64,000 bases of DNA from Flavobacterium sp. 102 (GCF_003634615.1 NZ_RBKX01000001.1:2604001-2668000); one strand, 5' to 3'; shown: positions 1 through 9,426, numbered from the stretch's first letter. Program-made: numbers and translations. Notes: generated by a model not told the origin, from the sequence alone.

Positions 1-1
1 A

Positions 2-997
2 CAAATTCAAGTACCGCTTTATCAAGGCACAAAAATCATTGGCTTCATGATTGTAGCCATGTCGCTTGAGGATTCCATAATGGTTTTAAACAATTTGTTT
101 ACCATTATGCTGATTGCTTATCCAATGATATTATTAGTGCTGTTTCTCATCGCTCGATTTATTGCCGGTAGAAGTATAAAGCCAATAAGTACTATCATTG
201 AAACGTCTAATGATATTACAAAAGACAATCTGAAATCGAGAATTCCGTTGCCTCAAAATCGCGATGAATTGTTTATCTTATCGCAAACTATCAATAACTT
301 ATTGGATAGGGTAGAGAATGCCATTGAACGCGAAAAACAGTTTACATCAGATGCGTCTCATGAACTGAGAACACCATTGGCAGTAATTAAAGGAACTTTA
401 GAAGTGTTAGTTCGTAAACCTCGTAATCCTGAGGAATATAAAGAAAAAATAGACTTTTGTATTAATGAAGTAAATCGTTTGAATCACTTGGTAGATGAAT
501 TGCTTTTATTGGCTCGTTTCGAAAACCAAAAGCAAACTTTAAAGTTGGAAAAGGTTTCATTAAACGCCATTTTCCTCGATGTTATTTCTCGAAATTCAAC
601 CATTATAAGCGAGAAGAAAATTAAATGTGTGGCCAACTTCCCGAAAGATTTTTATGTTACTACCGATGCGTATTTGCTTGGCATTATAGTAAACAACATT
701 TTAACCAATGCGGTGAAATATTCTAAACCCAATGACACCATCAACTTTGACATCATTGAAACCGAAAATAAATTGATTTGTTCTGTTTCTGATCAAGGAA
801 TTGGTATTGCAGAAGAAGATTTGCAGAAGATTTTTGACCAATTTTATCGTTCCAAATCAAACGAACATCCGGAAATCAAAGGAACAGGCTTGGGATTGTC
901 CATTGTAAAAAGATTATCGTTATTACTTCAAATTGATTTGCAAATAGAAAGCGAAGAAAATAAAGGAACCAAAGTCATTTTAGGCTTTATTAAATAA
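2..997 (+). CDS. Sensor histidine kinase, 5' end outside window
   Basis: This is the C-terminal part of a membrane-bound two-component sensor kinase. The reading frame is open to the first base of the window, so the true start lies upstream; the ATG at 47 is internal. The visible order is one membrane helix (codons near 110-165), a HAMP linker, then a HisKA helix with the motif ASHELRTPL, whose His (codon at 359-361) is the expected phospho-acceptor. The HATPase domain has an N box (NNILTNAVKYS), G1 (DQGIGI) and G2 (GTGLGLSIV). All catalytic boxes are present, so the enzyme should be active. The partner response regulator is probably just upstream but cannot be seen. The signal sensed is unknown. 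Confidence 0.93.
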   Translation, partial: QIQVPLYQGTKIIGFMIVAMSLEDSIMVLNNLFTIMLIAYPMILLVLFLIARFIAGRSIKPISTIIETSNDITKDNLKSRIPLPQNRDELFILSQTINNLLDRVENAIEREKQFTSDASHELRTPLAVIKGTLEVLVRKPRNPEEYKEKIDFCINEVNRLNHLVDELLLLARFENQKQTLKLEKVSLNAIFLDVISRNSTIISEKKIKCVANFPKDFYVTTDAYLLGIIVNNILTNAVKYSKPNDTINFDIIETENKLICSVSDQGIGIAEEDLQKIFDQFYRSKSNEHPEIKGTGLGLSIVKRLSLLLQIDLQIESEENKGTKVILGFIK

Positions 998-1072
998 TTG
1001 ACAATGTGACAATTATCATGTTCCGCAAAGTAAATAATGAGTATTTTTGAATTAAACTAAACAACAAAAACC

Positions 1073-1570
1073 ATGAACGACGCTCACTTACACCTATTAG
1101 TTAACCATTTTCCAATCATCGGGACGATTATTGGATTGGGCATTTTAATTGCCGGTATTGTATTAAAAAACAAGGCGGTAAAGAACACGGCATTTGTTGT
1201 ACTGATTGTGGCAGCTGTTTTTGGCTTTGCGTCAATGTCAACCGGTGAAGGCGCAGAAGAATTGGTAGAAGACATGCCAAGTGTTGGTAAAAAAATAATT
1301 CACGAGCACGAAGAATTAGCAGAGAAGTTTGTTTTGATACTTTATGTTACGGGAGCTTTCGCGCTATTGTCCTTAATTGCCACCGCTAAAAACCATTCTA
1401 AAGCCAAATTATTTACGCGGATAACTTTACTGTTAACCATAGTTACAGTAGTCTTGGTAAAAAATGTTGGTACTTCAGGTGGTGAAATTCGCCATACAGA
1501 GATTAGAGCCAATGCCAACAGTCCTGAAATTGCTGCTCCCGAAAATGGAGGCGAACAGGAAGAAGATTAA
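1073..1570 (+). CDS. Small four-helix membrane protein, DUF2231-like
   Basis: A 165-residue protein with four predicted membrane helices (about residues 12-31, 38-54, 86-103 and 115-129) and a short acidic soluble tail. The N-terminus carries HLHLLVNHFPIIG, resembling the His-rich first helix of DUF2231-type membrane proteins, and a second His/Glu cluster (HEHEE) precedes helix 3. Such histidines can bind haem or metal, but that is inference. It stands alone downstream of the kinase and is followed by a strong hairpin terminator. Function unknown. Confidence 0.8.
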   Translation: MNDAHLHLLVNHFPIIGTIIGLGILIAGIVLKNKAVKNTAFVVLIVAAVFGFASMSTGEGAEELVEDMPSVGKKIIHEHEELAEKFVLILYVTGAFALLSLIATAKNHSKAKLFTRITLLLTIVTVVLVKNVGTSGGEIRHTEIRANANSPEIAAPENGGEQEED

Positions 1571-1593
1571 ACTTTTTAAACTTACTATAAACG

Positions 1594-1619
1594 AACCTAA
1601 CAGTTATTTCTGTTAGGTT
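1594..1619 (+). terminator. Intrinsic terminator after the DUF2231-like gene
   Basis: A perfect 10-bp stem (AACCTAACAG and CTGTTAGGTT) with a 6-nt loop is followed by a run of T on the plus strand. Confidence 0.88.
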
Positions 1620-1702
1620 TTTTTATTTTAAAGCGATATAAATTAAGATATTTCAATAAAAAATATGCATTATCGATTATCTGCTAATTTTTTTGAAACG
1701 CT

Positions 1703-1732
1703 TTGTTAGCAAGCAGCAATAAAGTATATTTA
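1703..1732 (+). promoter_or_regulatory. Bacteroidota-type promoter for the esterase/peptidase/ligase operon
   Basis: TTG at 1703-1705, a 19-bp spacer, then TATATTTA at 1725-1732, one base from the TAnnTTTG -7 box. It lies 27 bp before the ATG at 1759 and would drive the plus-strand operon of region 1. Confidence 0.55.
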
Positions 1733-1758
1733 CGTTCTATGTAAAATAAAGATTAAGC

Positions 1759-2901
1759 ATGCGCAGCACTGATGACAATGTAACGGAAGATTTAGCACTC
1801 AAGAAAATTATTGAACCCCAACTCAATATTATTTTAACTACTGACGAAGACGACGAAAGACCGGTTTATATCTCCGGTAACTTCAATAATTGGGTAACTC
1901 AAGACAAGAATTTTGAAATGGAACGCGTAGGGCAAGGTTTGTATCATTACAAGTTTGCCCACGATTTTACTTATCCCGACGAACTTTTATACAAATTTAC
2001 CCGCGGCGATTGGAGCGAAGTCGAAATAGATAAATTTGGGAATCGTACTGAAAACAGAAGTTGCAAACAACACAACGGCGTGCGCAAAGAGCATGTGGCC
2101 AAATGGCGACACAATTGGTTACCATTTAAATCAAAGTTTTTACCGAAAGTTCATTTGATTTCTGAAGAATTCGAAATTCCGCAATTGAATAAAACCCGCA
2201 GAGTATGGGCATTGTTGCCTCATGATTATGAAAAGACAACAGAGACTTATCCGGTGTTGTATCTTCAAGATGCCCAAAATTTATTCAATGAAAAAGCCAA
2301 ATACGGCAATTGGGAAATCGATAAAAAACTCGCTGTAATGGCGGAATACAAGATTGGCAAAATCATCATTATAGCAGTTGAACATGCTGAAAAAGAAAGG
2401 ATTAAAGAATACAATGTCGGCAATACCGTTTTAGGCAGTGGCGAAGGCAAAAAGTACATTCGTTTTGTTACCGAAACGTTGAAACCCTTTGTAGATGCCA
2501 ATTTCAGAACCAAACCCGAACGCGAATACACCGGAATTGGTGGCAGTTCTATGGGCGGATTGGTCAGCATTTTTTCGGGGATTATGTATCCGGAAATCTT
2601 TGGCAAGTTGATGATATTTTCGCCATCGCTTTGGGTTGTTCCTAAAATCAAATTGTCATTCCTGGACATTGACGAACCACAAGAAACGCGAATTTATCTT
2701 TATGCCGGTGGCGATGAAAGTGCGACCATGATTGATCACGTGCAGCATTTCAAAAAACGATTACTCAAAAAAGAAGGTTTCGCCGATAAAATGAAAGTGC
2801 GTTTAAGCCTCGATATGGAAGGCAAACACAACGAGAGATATTGGAGCGATGAATTCCCAAAAGCAATAGAATGGCTTTATTTTAGTACTAAAGAAGAATA
2901 A
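1759..2901 (+). CDS. Esterase D-like alpha/beta hydrolase with N-terminal E-set/CBM48-like domain
   Basis: A 380-residue two-domain protein. Residues about 20-110 resemble the glycogen-binding/E-set fold (YISGNFNNW), and residues 130-375 form an alpha/beta hydrolase of the enterochelin-esterase (PF00756) type. The nucleophile elbow is GGSSMGGL and a candidate catalytic His is in EGKHNERYW. No signal peptide is visible, so it is probably cytoplasmic. It starts an operon with the M17 peptidase 9 bp downstream and an ATP-grasp ligase after that, so its substrate may be an ester, thioester or amide made by the neighbouring ligases rather than a siderophore. A second, shorter esterase of similar class lies at the head of the convergent operon. 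The exact substrate cannot be told from sequence. Confidence 0.88.
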   Translation: MRSTDDNVTEDLALKKIIEPQLNIILTTDEDDERPVYISGNFNNWVTQDKNFEMERVGQGLYHYKFAHDFTYPDELLYKFTRGDWSEVEIDKFGNRTENRSCKQHNGVRKEHVAKWRHNWLPFKSKFLPKVHLISEEFEIPQLNKTRRVWALLPHDYEKTTETYPVLYLQDAQNLFNEKAKYGNWEIDKKLAVMAEYKIGKIIIIAVEHAEKERIKEYNVGNTVLGSGEGKKYIRFVTETLKPFVDANFRTKPEREYTGIGGSSMGGLVSIFSGIMYPEIFGKLMIFSPSLWVVPKIKLSFLDIDEPQETRIYLYAGGDESATMIDHVQHFKKRLLKKEGFADKMKVRLSLDMEGKHNERYWSDEFPKAIEWLYFSTKEE

Positions 2902-2910
2902 ATTAGAATT

Positions 2911-4332
2911 ATGAAAACAAAACAAATAAAAACCCTTGACGGATTTACCGGAACCATTTTAATTCCGGTGTATGAAACCAATGCTAAAAGTATAGTGCCG
3001 ATTGAATACCACGGCACCACAGTTTCTTCCAAGGTATTTTACGGAAAAAAAGATACGCATTATTTAGTCGAAAAATACGATTGCACTCATGTCTTTATCG
3101 GTTTAGGTGCAGCCATTGATTACAAATCGATTAAAACCATTTTCAGACGAATTGCTTCCAAACAAAAAGAGGTTTTCGGTCAAAATGTAGCTTTGGCTTT
3201 TCCGGAAAAATTCAATCCGAATGAAGTAGAAGCAGCTGTTTCCGGATTGGTTTTAGGAACTTATGATTTAGGTCATTACAAGAAAAATGAAACGCATCCT
3301 TTAGCAAAAGACAATTTCGAATTGCAATATTTGGCCAAAAACGATGTAGAAGAAGCGATAAACAAAGGAATCAAAATCGCCAACGCGCAATTAGAAACTT
3401 TCAACTTGGTTGATTTACCACCTAATAAAGTCAACCCAAAATACTTAGCCGATTGGGCCACCGAAGCCGGTGAAAAATATGGTTTTGAAGTAACCGTTTT
3501 TGGGAAAGCAAAATCAACTGAAATAGGTTTGCATTCTTTTCTGTCGGTTGGCAAAGGCAGTGCCAATGAACCGCAATTCATCATCATGGAATACAAACCC
3601 GAAAAAGCGAAGAAACATATCGGTTTGGTTGGGAAAGGAATTACGTTTGACACCGGAGGATTGAATATTAAAACCGCCGGAATGGTTCAAATGAAATGTG
3701 ATATGGCCGGTGGCGCAGCAGTTTTAGGCGCAATGCAATTGATAGCTGATTTGCAATTGCCTTATCGCGTGACTGCTATTGTGCCTGCGTGTGAAAATTC
3801 GGTGGATGCGCATTCGTTTATGCCGAGTGATGTGATTCAAAGTTATGCCGGACATTCAATAGAAATCATTGATACCGATGCTGAAGGCCGATTGATATTA
3901 GTCGATGGATTATCGTATTTGATTAAAAATTACAAACCGGAAACGGTGATTGATTTAGCTACTTTAACCGGAAGTGTCATTGGCACTTTAGGCTACGAAT
4001 GCGCCGGTTTGTTTACCAATAATGAAGAGTTGTCCAAAAGATTACAGCAATCAGGTGACGCCATCGGTGAGCGTTTGTGGCAATTACCGCTTTGGGATGA
4101 ATACAAACCGGATATCGACAGCGAGATTGCCGATGTGAAAAACTATTCGGGTAAACCGGTTGCCGGAGCGATTTCGGCAGCGAAGTTTTTAGAATATTTC
4201 ACCGAAGACCATAAATCGTGGGCACATTTGGATATAGCCGGCGTGGCTTTTGGCGATGATGAATTCGCTAAGACCAAACATGCAACAGCTTATGGCGTAC
4301 ATTTAATTACTAAATTTATTGAAAATCTATAG
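2911..4332 (+). CDS. M17 leucyl aminopeptidase family protein
   Basis: A 473-residue cytosolic metallo-aminopeptidase of family M17. The C-terminal catalytic domain shows the metal-binding Lys/Asp motif VGKGITFDTGG and the family signature DTDAEGRLILVD, with the catalytic Arg in AEGR. The N-terminal half is the usual less conserved domain. It removes N-terminal residues from peptides. It lies 9 bp after the esterase and 3 bp before an ATP-grasp ligase, so it is very likely cotranscribed with peptide-forming enzymes. That suggests it trims or recycles a specific peptide rather than acting only as a general housekeeping peptidase (inference). Confidence 0.95.
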   Translation: MKTKQIKTLDGFTGTILIPVYETNAKSIVPIEYHGTTVSSKVFYGKKDTHYLVEKYDCTHVFIGLGAAIDYKSIKTIFRRIASKQKEVFGQNVALAFPEKFNPNEVEAAVSGLVLGTYDLGHYKKNETHPLAKDNFELQYLAKNDVEEAINKGIKIANAQLETFNLVDLPPNKVNPKYLADWATEAGEKYGFEVTVFGKAKSTEIGLHSFLSVGKGSANEPQFIIMEYKPEKAKKHIGLVGKGITFDTGGLNIKTAGMVQMKCDMAGGAAVLGAMQLIADLQLPYRVTAIVPACENSVDAHSFMPSDVIQSYAGHSIEIIDTDAEGRLILVDGLSYLIKNYKPETVIDLATLTGSVIGTLGYECAGLFTNNEELSKRLQQSGDAIGERLWQLPLWDEYKPDIDSEIADVKNYSGKPVAGAISAAKFLEYFTEDHKSWAHLDIAGVAFGDDEFAKTKHATAYGVHLITKFIENL

Positions 4333-4335
4333 CAT

Positions 4336-5553
4336 ATGGAAAATCCAATCAAAAATTTCATTTGTATTTCCAACTATTTTAAAGGGAATGATTTCTTAAT
4401 TAATTTGAAGAAACAGGGCAATAAAGTCTATTTAATCACTTCGGAAAAGTTGCGCGACAAACCGTGGGCTTTTGATTACATAGACGAAATATATTTTATG
4501 CCCGGACAAGATGTTGATTGGAATTTGGAGGAATTATTAGCCGGTGTTGCCGGTTTAATGCGCGAAAGAAAGATTGACGGCATAGTGGCGTTAGATGATT
4601 TTGATGTGGAAAAGGCAGCTTATTTGCGTGAGAATCTAAGAATCTCCGGAATGGGACAAACCACCGGAAGGTATTTCCGAGACAAATTGGCGATGAGAAT
4701 GCGAGCCAAAGACGCAGGTATTCCGATTCCTGCTTTTAGTCCGTTGTTTAATGATGTTGAAATTAATGAATTTGCCGATACGGTTGCGCCACCATGGGTT
4801 TTAAAACCACGTTCGGAAGCTTCGGCTTCGGGAATTATGAAGGTTCATTCTGCAGCCGAACTTTGGGAAAAAATCCACGGATTAGGCGATAATCGAATCA
4901 AATATTTGGTGGAACAATTCAAACCTGGTGCGGTTTATCACTGCGATGGATTGAATTGGCACGGCAAAACGTTATTCTCCATAACGTCTCAATATTTGGC
5001 AACGCCAATGGAAATCTCCCAAGGCGGCGGTATTTTCAGAAGTGCCAATATTCCTTATGATTCCAAAGACGACAAAGCCATCAAAAAACAAAACGAACAA
5101 GTTTTAAAAGCTTTTGGCATGCAACATGGTGCCAACCATACCGAGTTTATCAAATGCAATGATGATGGTAAAATCTACTTTTTAGAAACGGCATCGCGTG
5201 TTGGTGGCGCGCACTTAGCCGAAATGGTTGAGGCGGCTTCAGGTGTAAATCTTTGGAGCGAATGGGCCAAAATAGAAGATGCGTTAGTCAAAGGCAAACA
5301 ATACAAATTGCCAACCATCAAAAAAGAATTCGCCGGGATTGTACTGACGTTGTCCAAATTTGAACATCCTGATTTATCCGGTTTTAATGATACTGAGGTT
5401 TGTTTCCGTGTACCTTTAGATTTCCACGCCGGGTTGATTGTAAAAAGCGATAATCACGCTCGTGTCAGAGAATTATTAGACGATTATGCGGAACGATTGA
5501 TTCGAGATTATGCTACTGTAGCCCAACAGGAAGCAGTTAAGAAATTACATTAA
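4336..5553 (+). CDS. ATP-grasp carboxylate-amine ligase
   Basis: A 405-residue ATP-grasp enzyme of the carbamoyl-phosphate-synthase/PurK-like superfamily. Central motifs include the ATP-binding Lys and loop in WVLKPRSEASASG, the hinge YLVEQF, and the Mg-binding segment KIYFLETASRVGG. Such enzymes activate a carboxylate as acyl-phosphate and join it to an amine or thiol. The start is 3 bp after the peptidase stop, so the two genes are translationally close. With the GCS2-type ligase and two further ATP-grasp proteins on the other strand, it supports a peptide or amide biosynthetic role. The substrates are unknown. Confidence 0.92.
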   Translation: MENPIKNFICISNYFKGNDFLINLKKQGNKVYLITSEKLRDKPWAFDYIDEIYFMPGQDVDWNLEELLAGVAGLMRERKIDGIVALDDFDVEKAAYLRENLRISGMGQTTGRYFRDKLAMRMRAKDAGIPIPAFSPLFNDVEINEFADTVAPPWVLKPRSEASASGIMKVHSAAELWEKIHGLGDNRIKYLVEQFKPGAVYHCDGLNWHGKTLFSITSQYLATPMEISQGGGIFRSANIPYDSKDDKAIKKQNEQVLKAFGMQHGANHTEFIKCNDDGKIYFLETASRVGGAHLAEMVEAASGVNLWSEWAKIEDALVKGKQYKLPTIKKEFAGIVLTLSKFEHPDLSGFNDTEVCFRVPLDFHAGLIVKSDNHARVRELLDDYAERLIRDYATVAQQEAVKKLH

Positions 5554-5600
5554 TAAATACGCAGATTAAAACATTATAAAATAATCTGCGGTAAAAATTT

Positions 5601-6149
5601 ATGACCAATAAAACCTATACCAAACTAAACTTTCATTCCCATACCTTTTGTATTTGGAAAGAAGTGCCTTTTAACCAAATCAAGGATTTAAAAATCAATT
5701 ATACCAGTCAATCAGGTAGTCAATATATTTTTACGGCTGAAGGTTTGTATCGCATTTCCAATCATTGGGGTCGAGTAGCGAATTGTCATTGGCGATTAAT
5801 TCCATTAACGGAATTTAAAAACCAAAACATCACGGTTGCCTTTGCACAATGGACTGATTTTTATTCTAATGATGACACTTCGAAGTTGTTTTATGTCAAA
5901 GTAAATAGGGAAACCAAAGAAGTTAATTTTTACCACAAACTCTCGGCAGATGACAATGAAAAAGTGGTTTTAAGAAACGCCAAAGATACTGCCAAAACCA
6001 TCAGAACTATCAAAGAAGTCTTGACCCAAGACGATTGGGCGAAGTATTTACAATATGATGATTTAGAAACTTTGCGAAGCGAAATTGTAAACGAATTGGT
6101 GCACACTCCTAAAAGCTTTTTGGAAGTAAAGAAGACTTATTTAGGTTAG
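5601..6149 (+). CDS. Uncharacterised protein at the end of the ligase operon
   Basis: A 182-residue soluble protein that I do not recognise. It is rich in aromatic residues and His in its first half (FHSHTFCIW, SNHWGRVANCHWRL) and has an amphipathic helical second half. There is no signal peptide or membrane helix. It is 47 bp downstream of the ATP-grasp gene and its stop overlaps the stop of the convergent gene by 3-4 bp. Its position in the amidoligase cluster suggests a role in that pathway, for example a substrate-binding or maturation factor, but this is guilt by association only. Confidence 0.75.
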   Translation: MTNKTYTKLNFHSHTFCIWKEVPFNQIKDLKINYTSQSGSQYIFTAEGLYRISNHWGRVANCHWRLIPLTEFKNQNITVAFAQWTDFYSNDDTSKLFYVKVNRETKEVNFYHKLSADDNEKVVLRNAKDTAKTIRTIKEVLTQDDWAKYLQYDDLETLRSEIVNELVHTPKSFLEVKKTYLG

Positions 6150-7339
6150 TCTTGTTCAAACATGCCAACTGTTCCGCCAACCCAATCTTTGTCTTTGTTG
6201 AATTTGACACCAATCATTTCACCACGACTTAATCGAACTAAATTGGTGACTAGAGTGGGAGATGGAGCGTCTTTTTTCCAAACGGCCAGTATTCGAACTT
6301 CTGCCTTTACTTTTCCGTCTGGTGATTGAATGATGGGTTTATAGTTGACTTTTTTCTGTAATATGTATAAATCTTTTTCTTCTACAGCTTCAATATCTCC
6401 GGGCTTTACGTGAAAAATCACACCGCTGCCTGAGAAAGAAAATAATGGTTTCAAAACATAATTTTCTAAATCGGTTGGGATTGCTGTTAAGTCGGAAAGC
6501 AAAGTGGTTTCGATGAAATATTTTCCTTTTAAATAGGGTAAGATGAACTTACTGATTCTGAAAAACCAATTCGGATGACCTGCCCATTCTACATCGTATT
6601 CTTTCGAGAAATCGAAGTTCAATTGCAAATCGGTGCGCAAATCTAATTCATCAAAAATCACGCGATTGTATATGCGCTTCACTTGCGTTTCTTCGCCTTG
6701 AGTATTTTTATAGAAAAGTTGGTTCTCTTTTTCATACAATTCGGTCACACAAACTACTGGAATGCCTAAATCGCTGTGACAATAGTAGAAATCAATCTTA
6801 GTATTTTGCTTTTCAGGTTCGATTTCTAACAGGATTACATTCTCTTTTGGTAAGTCATTGCAAATTACTTCTTCTATTAGTCTCAAATAACTTTCCGGAT
6901 TCAATCCATTAAAAAATGGCGTCAACTCAGACAGAAAAGGGTAATGGTTGACAAATTTTTGGGACAAATGATTCTGAAAATTAAACAACGAAGGGAAACC
7001 TTGTACTTCAATCAGCTTTGGTACAATTTCGCAATCTTCTTCACAAATGCCAAAATCAATCGCTAAAAAAGTAGTGTGATTGTCTTCATTCGGCACTTTT
7101 CTGTTTAATTCTAAAGCTCTATCGGTAAGTGATTTGAATTCGTTCTTTTGAATGAAACTAATAACTTCCTGACAACCTTCTAGTAATTGTTCTTTTAACG
7201 AATTCGGAATAAAAAAAGGAGTTTCACCAATTCGGAACGTCACTTTATAATCGAAATCAGAAGTGATATCTGCTTGCATGGCGTCGTATTTGGCCACGGT
7301 AAAGTTGTCGTTGAAAAGTTGGCGGTATTTTGGATTCAT
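6146..7339 (-). CDS. ATP-grasp-like protein of unknown substrate
   Basis: A 397-residue protein whose C-terminal third looks like the ATP-binding half of an ATP-grasp enzyme: YVLKPLFSFSGSG near residue 293 matches the Lys plus Gly/Ser-rich loop, followed by EVRILAVWK and LVRLSRGEMIGV. The N-terminal two thirds contain several acidic, conserved-looking segments (AIDFGICEEDCEIVPKLIEV) that resemble the permuted glutathionylspermidine-synthase-like arrangement, though not clearly enough to assign. It follows the amidotransferase gene by 9 bp, so the two are an operon. A carboxylate-amine ligase role is likely, but specificity cannot be inferred. Confidence 0.8.
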   Translation of the reverse strand: MNPKYRQLFNDNFTVAKYDAMQADITSDFDYKVTFRIGETPFFIPNSLKEQLLEGCQEVISFIQKNEFKSLTDRALELNRKVPNEDNHTTFLAIDFGICEEDCEIVPKLIEVQGFPSLFNFQNHLSQKFVNHYPFLSELTPFFNGLNPESYLRLIEEVICNDLPKENVILLEIEPEKQNTKIDFYYCHSDLGIPVVCVTELYEKENQLFYKNTQGEETQVKRIYNRVIFDELDLRTDLQLNFDFSKEYDVEWAGHPNWFFRISKFILPYLKGKYFIETTLLSDLTAIPTDLENYVLKPLFSFSGSGVIFHVKPGDIEAVEEKDLYILQKKVNYKPIIQSPDGKVKAEVRILAVWKKDAPSPTLVTNLVRLSRGEMIGVKFNKDKDWVGGTVGMFEQD

Positions 7340-7348
7340 TTTATAAAT

Positions 7349-8173
7349 CTAATTGGAAAGCGATTTTCTATGTTTCATCAAGTCATTAATGGCTATGCGT
7401 AAGAAATTCGGAATAATGGTTTCGTTGGTTTTATAGATTTTGTCTTCGTCTAATAAATCTTCTAACATATCGCGAAACTTGGTTTTACCTTTCATGGCGA
7501 TAATGTGTTCGCGTCTTTCTTTGTTTTTTAAATTGGCAACAAAACTCAACGCATCAGCTTCGGGATGAAATTGTAAGCCAACGAATTCATCCGAAAAACG
7601 AACACCCATAATGGCACGTTCGTATTCTACATGCGTTCTCATTTTTTCCAAAGCGATAATCATGGCGCCTTTTTTGCTGAAAATGCTCAGCTTAGGCTGA
7701 ACCACTTGGTAATCGCGACTATCAATGGCATAAAAAGGATTATTCAAACCTTCTAAAACCGGGTCGTTAGTTCCGGCTTCTGTTTTGTGAATGGTCATTA
7801 CGCCGAAAGAAGTAGCCTTTCTTTTATTGATTGTTGCCAATCCGAAATGATGACAAGCCATTTGGAAAGAATGACAGATAAACAACATGTGTTTTTTAAC
7901 TTTTTGTTCTTTGTTCCAATGCCATAATTGATCCACAAAATCATACCATTTTAAATCCCAACCATCGCCTTCTAAAGGATTTCCCGGTCCGCCGGTGGAA
8001 ATAAAAATATCATATTTCTGAATGTCCGGAAACTCTGATTTTCCTCTGACATCAAAAATTTGAAAGGTAACTATTTGGTTAAATCGGTTGACAATATCAA
8101 TAATACAGCGCATTCCTTGATTCGGTTCTCCGTTGTACATATCTAAAATCGCTATGCGAATGGGGTGACTCAT
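7349..8173 (-). CDS. Class I glutamine amidotransferase (GATase1) domain protein
   Basis: A 274-residue protein with a class I glutamine amidotransferase fold. The nucleophile Cys sits in LFICHSFQMA and the His-Glu pair in GLQFHPEAD, so the catalytic triad is complete. Normal GATase1 domains hydrolyse glutamine and pass ammonia to a synthetase partner; related stand-alone proteins hydrolyse gamma-glutamyl bonds. The partner synthetase is not fused here, and the next gene 9 bp downstream encodes an ATP-grasp-like protein that could take the ammonia. Alternatively it could remove a gamma-glutamyl group added by the YbdK-type ligase encoded 115 bp upstream. Both are inferences from context. Confidence 0.9.
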   Translation of the reverse strand: MSHPIRIAILDMYNGEPNQGMRCIIDIVNRFNQIVTFQIFDVRGKSEFPDIQKYDIFISTGGPGNPLEGDGWDLKWYDFVDQLWHWNKEQKVKKHMLFICHSFQMACHHFGLATINKRKATSFGVMTIHKTEAGTNDPVLEGLNNPFYAIDSRDYQVVQPKLSIFSKKGAMIIALEKMRTHVEYERAIMGVRFSDEFVGLQFHPEADALSFVANLKNKERREHIIAMKGKTKFRDMLEDLLDEDKIYKTNETIIPNFLRIAINDLMKHRKSLSN

Positions 8174-8193
8174 TTTTTTACAATTTGGTAACG

Positions 8194-8201
8194 CAAAGAT
8201 A
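8194..8201 (-). promoter_or_regulatory. Possible -7 box upstream of the GATase gene
   Basis: On the minus strand TATCTTTG matches TAnnTTTG 21 bp before the GATase start. No TTG lies at the correct distance upstream, so this is a weak call. It would allow the last two genes of the operon to be transcribed separately. Confidence 0.3.
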
Positions 8202-8288
8202 ACTTTTATGGTTGTGGGTTGTATGTTCTGGGTTGTAAGTTTTCAAAAGGCTATCAACAAATATTGCCCTACAACTTATAACGTACAA

Positions 8289-9398
8289 CTATAAACCTCT
8301 GGTAAATTCGCTGGTAATCATATCAACTACTTTTGTCAAATCTTGCGTGTAATTGAAAACAGCTAATTGTTTATCGGCTCCGGTTCCTTCATTTAGAATG
8401 GTGTGAACGTAGTTGATTTCGTCACGACTGCCTAATTCGTCAACCACATCGTCAATAAATTCAAGTAATTCGAGGATCAGACATTTGGTATTGACTTCTT
8501 GTTGCAAACCAAAATCAATCATATTGCCTTCAACGCCATATCTTGCGGCACGGAATTTATTTTCCTTAATCAAAGCAATTCTGTAAATATTGAAACTGGT
8601 GTTTGCCATAGTCAATTTGTATAATTTTGCAACAATGGCTTGAATGACGGCAACAATACACATCGCTTCATCAACGGTCAAACTCATGTCTGTGATACGA
8701 AATTCAATCGTGTCATAGAACGGATGCAAACGCAAATCCCACCAAATTTTCTTCGGATTGTCGATGCATTTGGTTTTGACCAAAGTCTCCAAATAGTTGT
8801 CATATGCTTGAACGCTATCAAAATATTCCGGCAAACCTGTACGTGGAAATTTATCAAATACTTTAGTTCTAAACGATTTATAACCGGTATTTCTTCCTTC
8901 CCAAAAAGGTGAATTGGTAGACAACGCAAAAATATGCGGTAAGAAATAAGTCGCCTGATTCATTAGCTGTAAACCAATTTCACGATTTTCTATTCCGACG
9001 TGACAATGCATCCCAAAAATCAGATTGGAACGTGCTGCATCTTGCAATTCGTTGACAATGTGATGGTATCTTGGATCGTCAGTAATAGGTTGGTCTTGCC
9101 AACGAGAAAACGGATGTGTTCCGGCGCCACCGACAACTAGGTTTTGTTTGGAGGCCAATTCTACTATTTTACTTCTCAGAAAGCGGATTTCGGCTTTGGC
9201 TTCCTTGACGTTTTTACAAATATTGGTGCCAACTTCAACGACGGATTGGTGCATTTCGGCTTTTACCTGTTCGTTTAAAATGATCTTAGCACCATCTACA
9301 ATTTTGGATAAATGTGACCGCAAATCGCGGGTTTCAGGATCTATAATTTGATATTCTTCTTCTACACCTAAGGTAAATACGGGTAATTTCTTCGTCAT
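8289..9398 (-). CDS. YbdK-type carboxylate-amine ligase (GCS2 family)
   Basis: A 369-residue member of the glutamate-cysteine ligase type 2 family. The N-terminal signature GVEEEYQ, the middle GMHCHVGIE and the C-terminal WWDLRLHP plus TIEFRITD are the family's metal and substrate motifs, all intact. E. coli YbdK has weak gamma-glutamyl-cysteine ligase activity. In this cluster, next to an ATP-grasp gene 28 bp upstream, it more likely joins glutamate (through its gamma-carboxyl) or another acid to an amine as part of a dedicated pathway. Length is normal and there is no sign of truncation. Confidence 0.93.
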   Translation of the reverse strand: MTKKLPVFTLGVEEEYQIIDPETRDLRSHLSKIVDGAKIILNEQVKAEMHQSVVEVGTNICKNVKEAKAEIRFLRSKIVELASKQNLVVGGAGTHPFSRWQDQPITDDPRYHHIVNELQDAARSNLIFGMHCHVGIENREIGLQLMNQATYFLPHIFALSTNSPFWEGRNTGYKSFRTKVFDKFPRTGLPEYFDSVQAYDNYLETLVKTKCIDNPKKIWWDLRLHPFYDTIEFRITDMSLTVDEAMCIVAVIQAIVAKLYKLTMANTSFNIYRIALIKENKFRAARYGVEGNMIDFGLQQEVNTKCLILELLEFIDDVVDELGSRDEINYVHTILNEGTGADKQLAVFNYTQDLTKVVDMITSEFTRGL

Positions 9399-9426
9399 TA
9401 TTTCACTTTTAAATTAAAGGAAAGTG

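Noticed and set aside
2265..2669. 134-residue antisense frame in the esterase gene
   Set aside because: Shadow of a well-supported gene, with no conserved motif.
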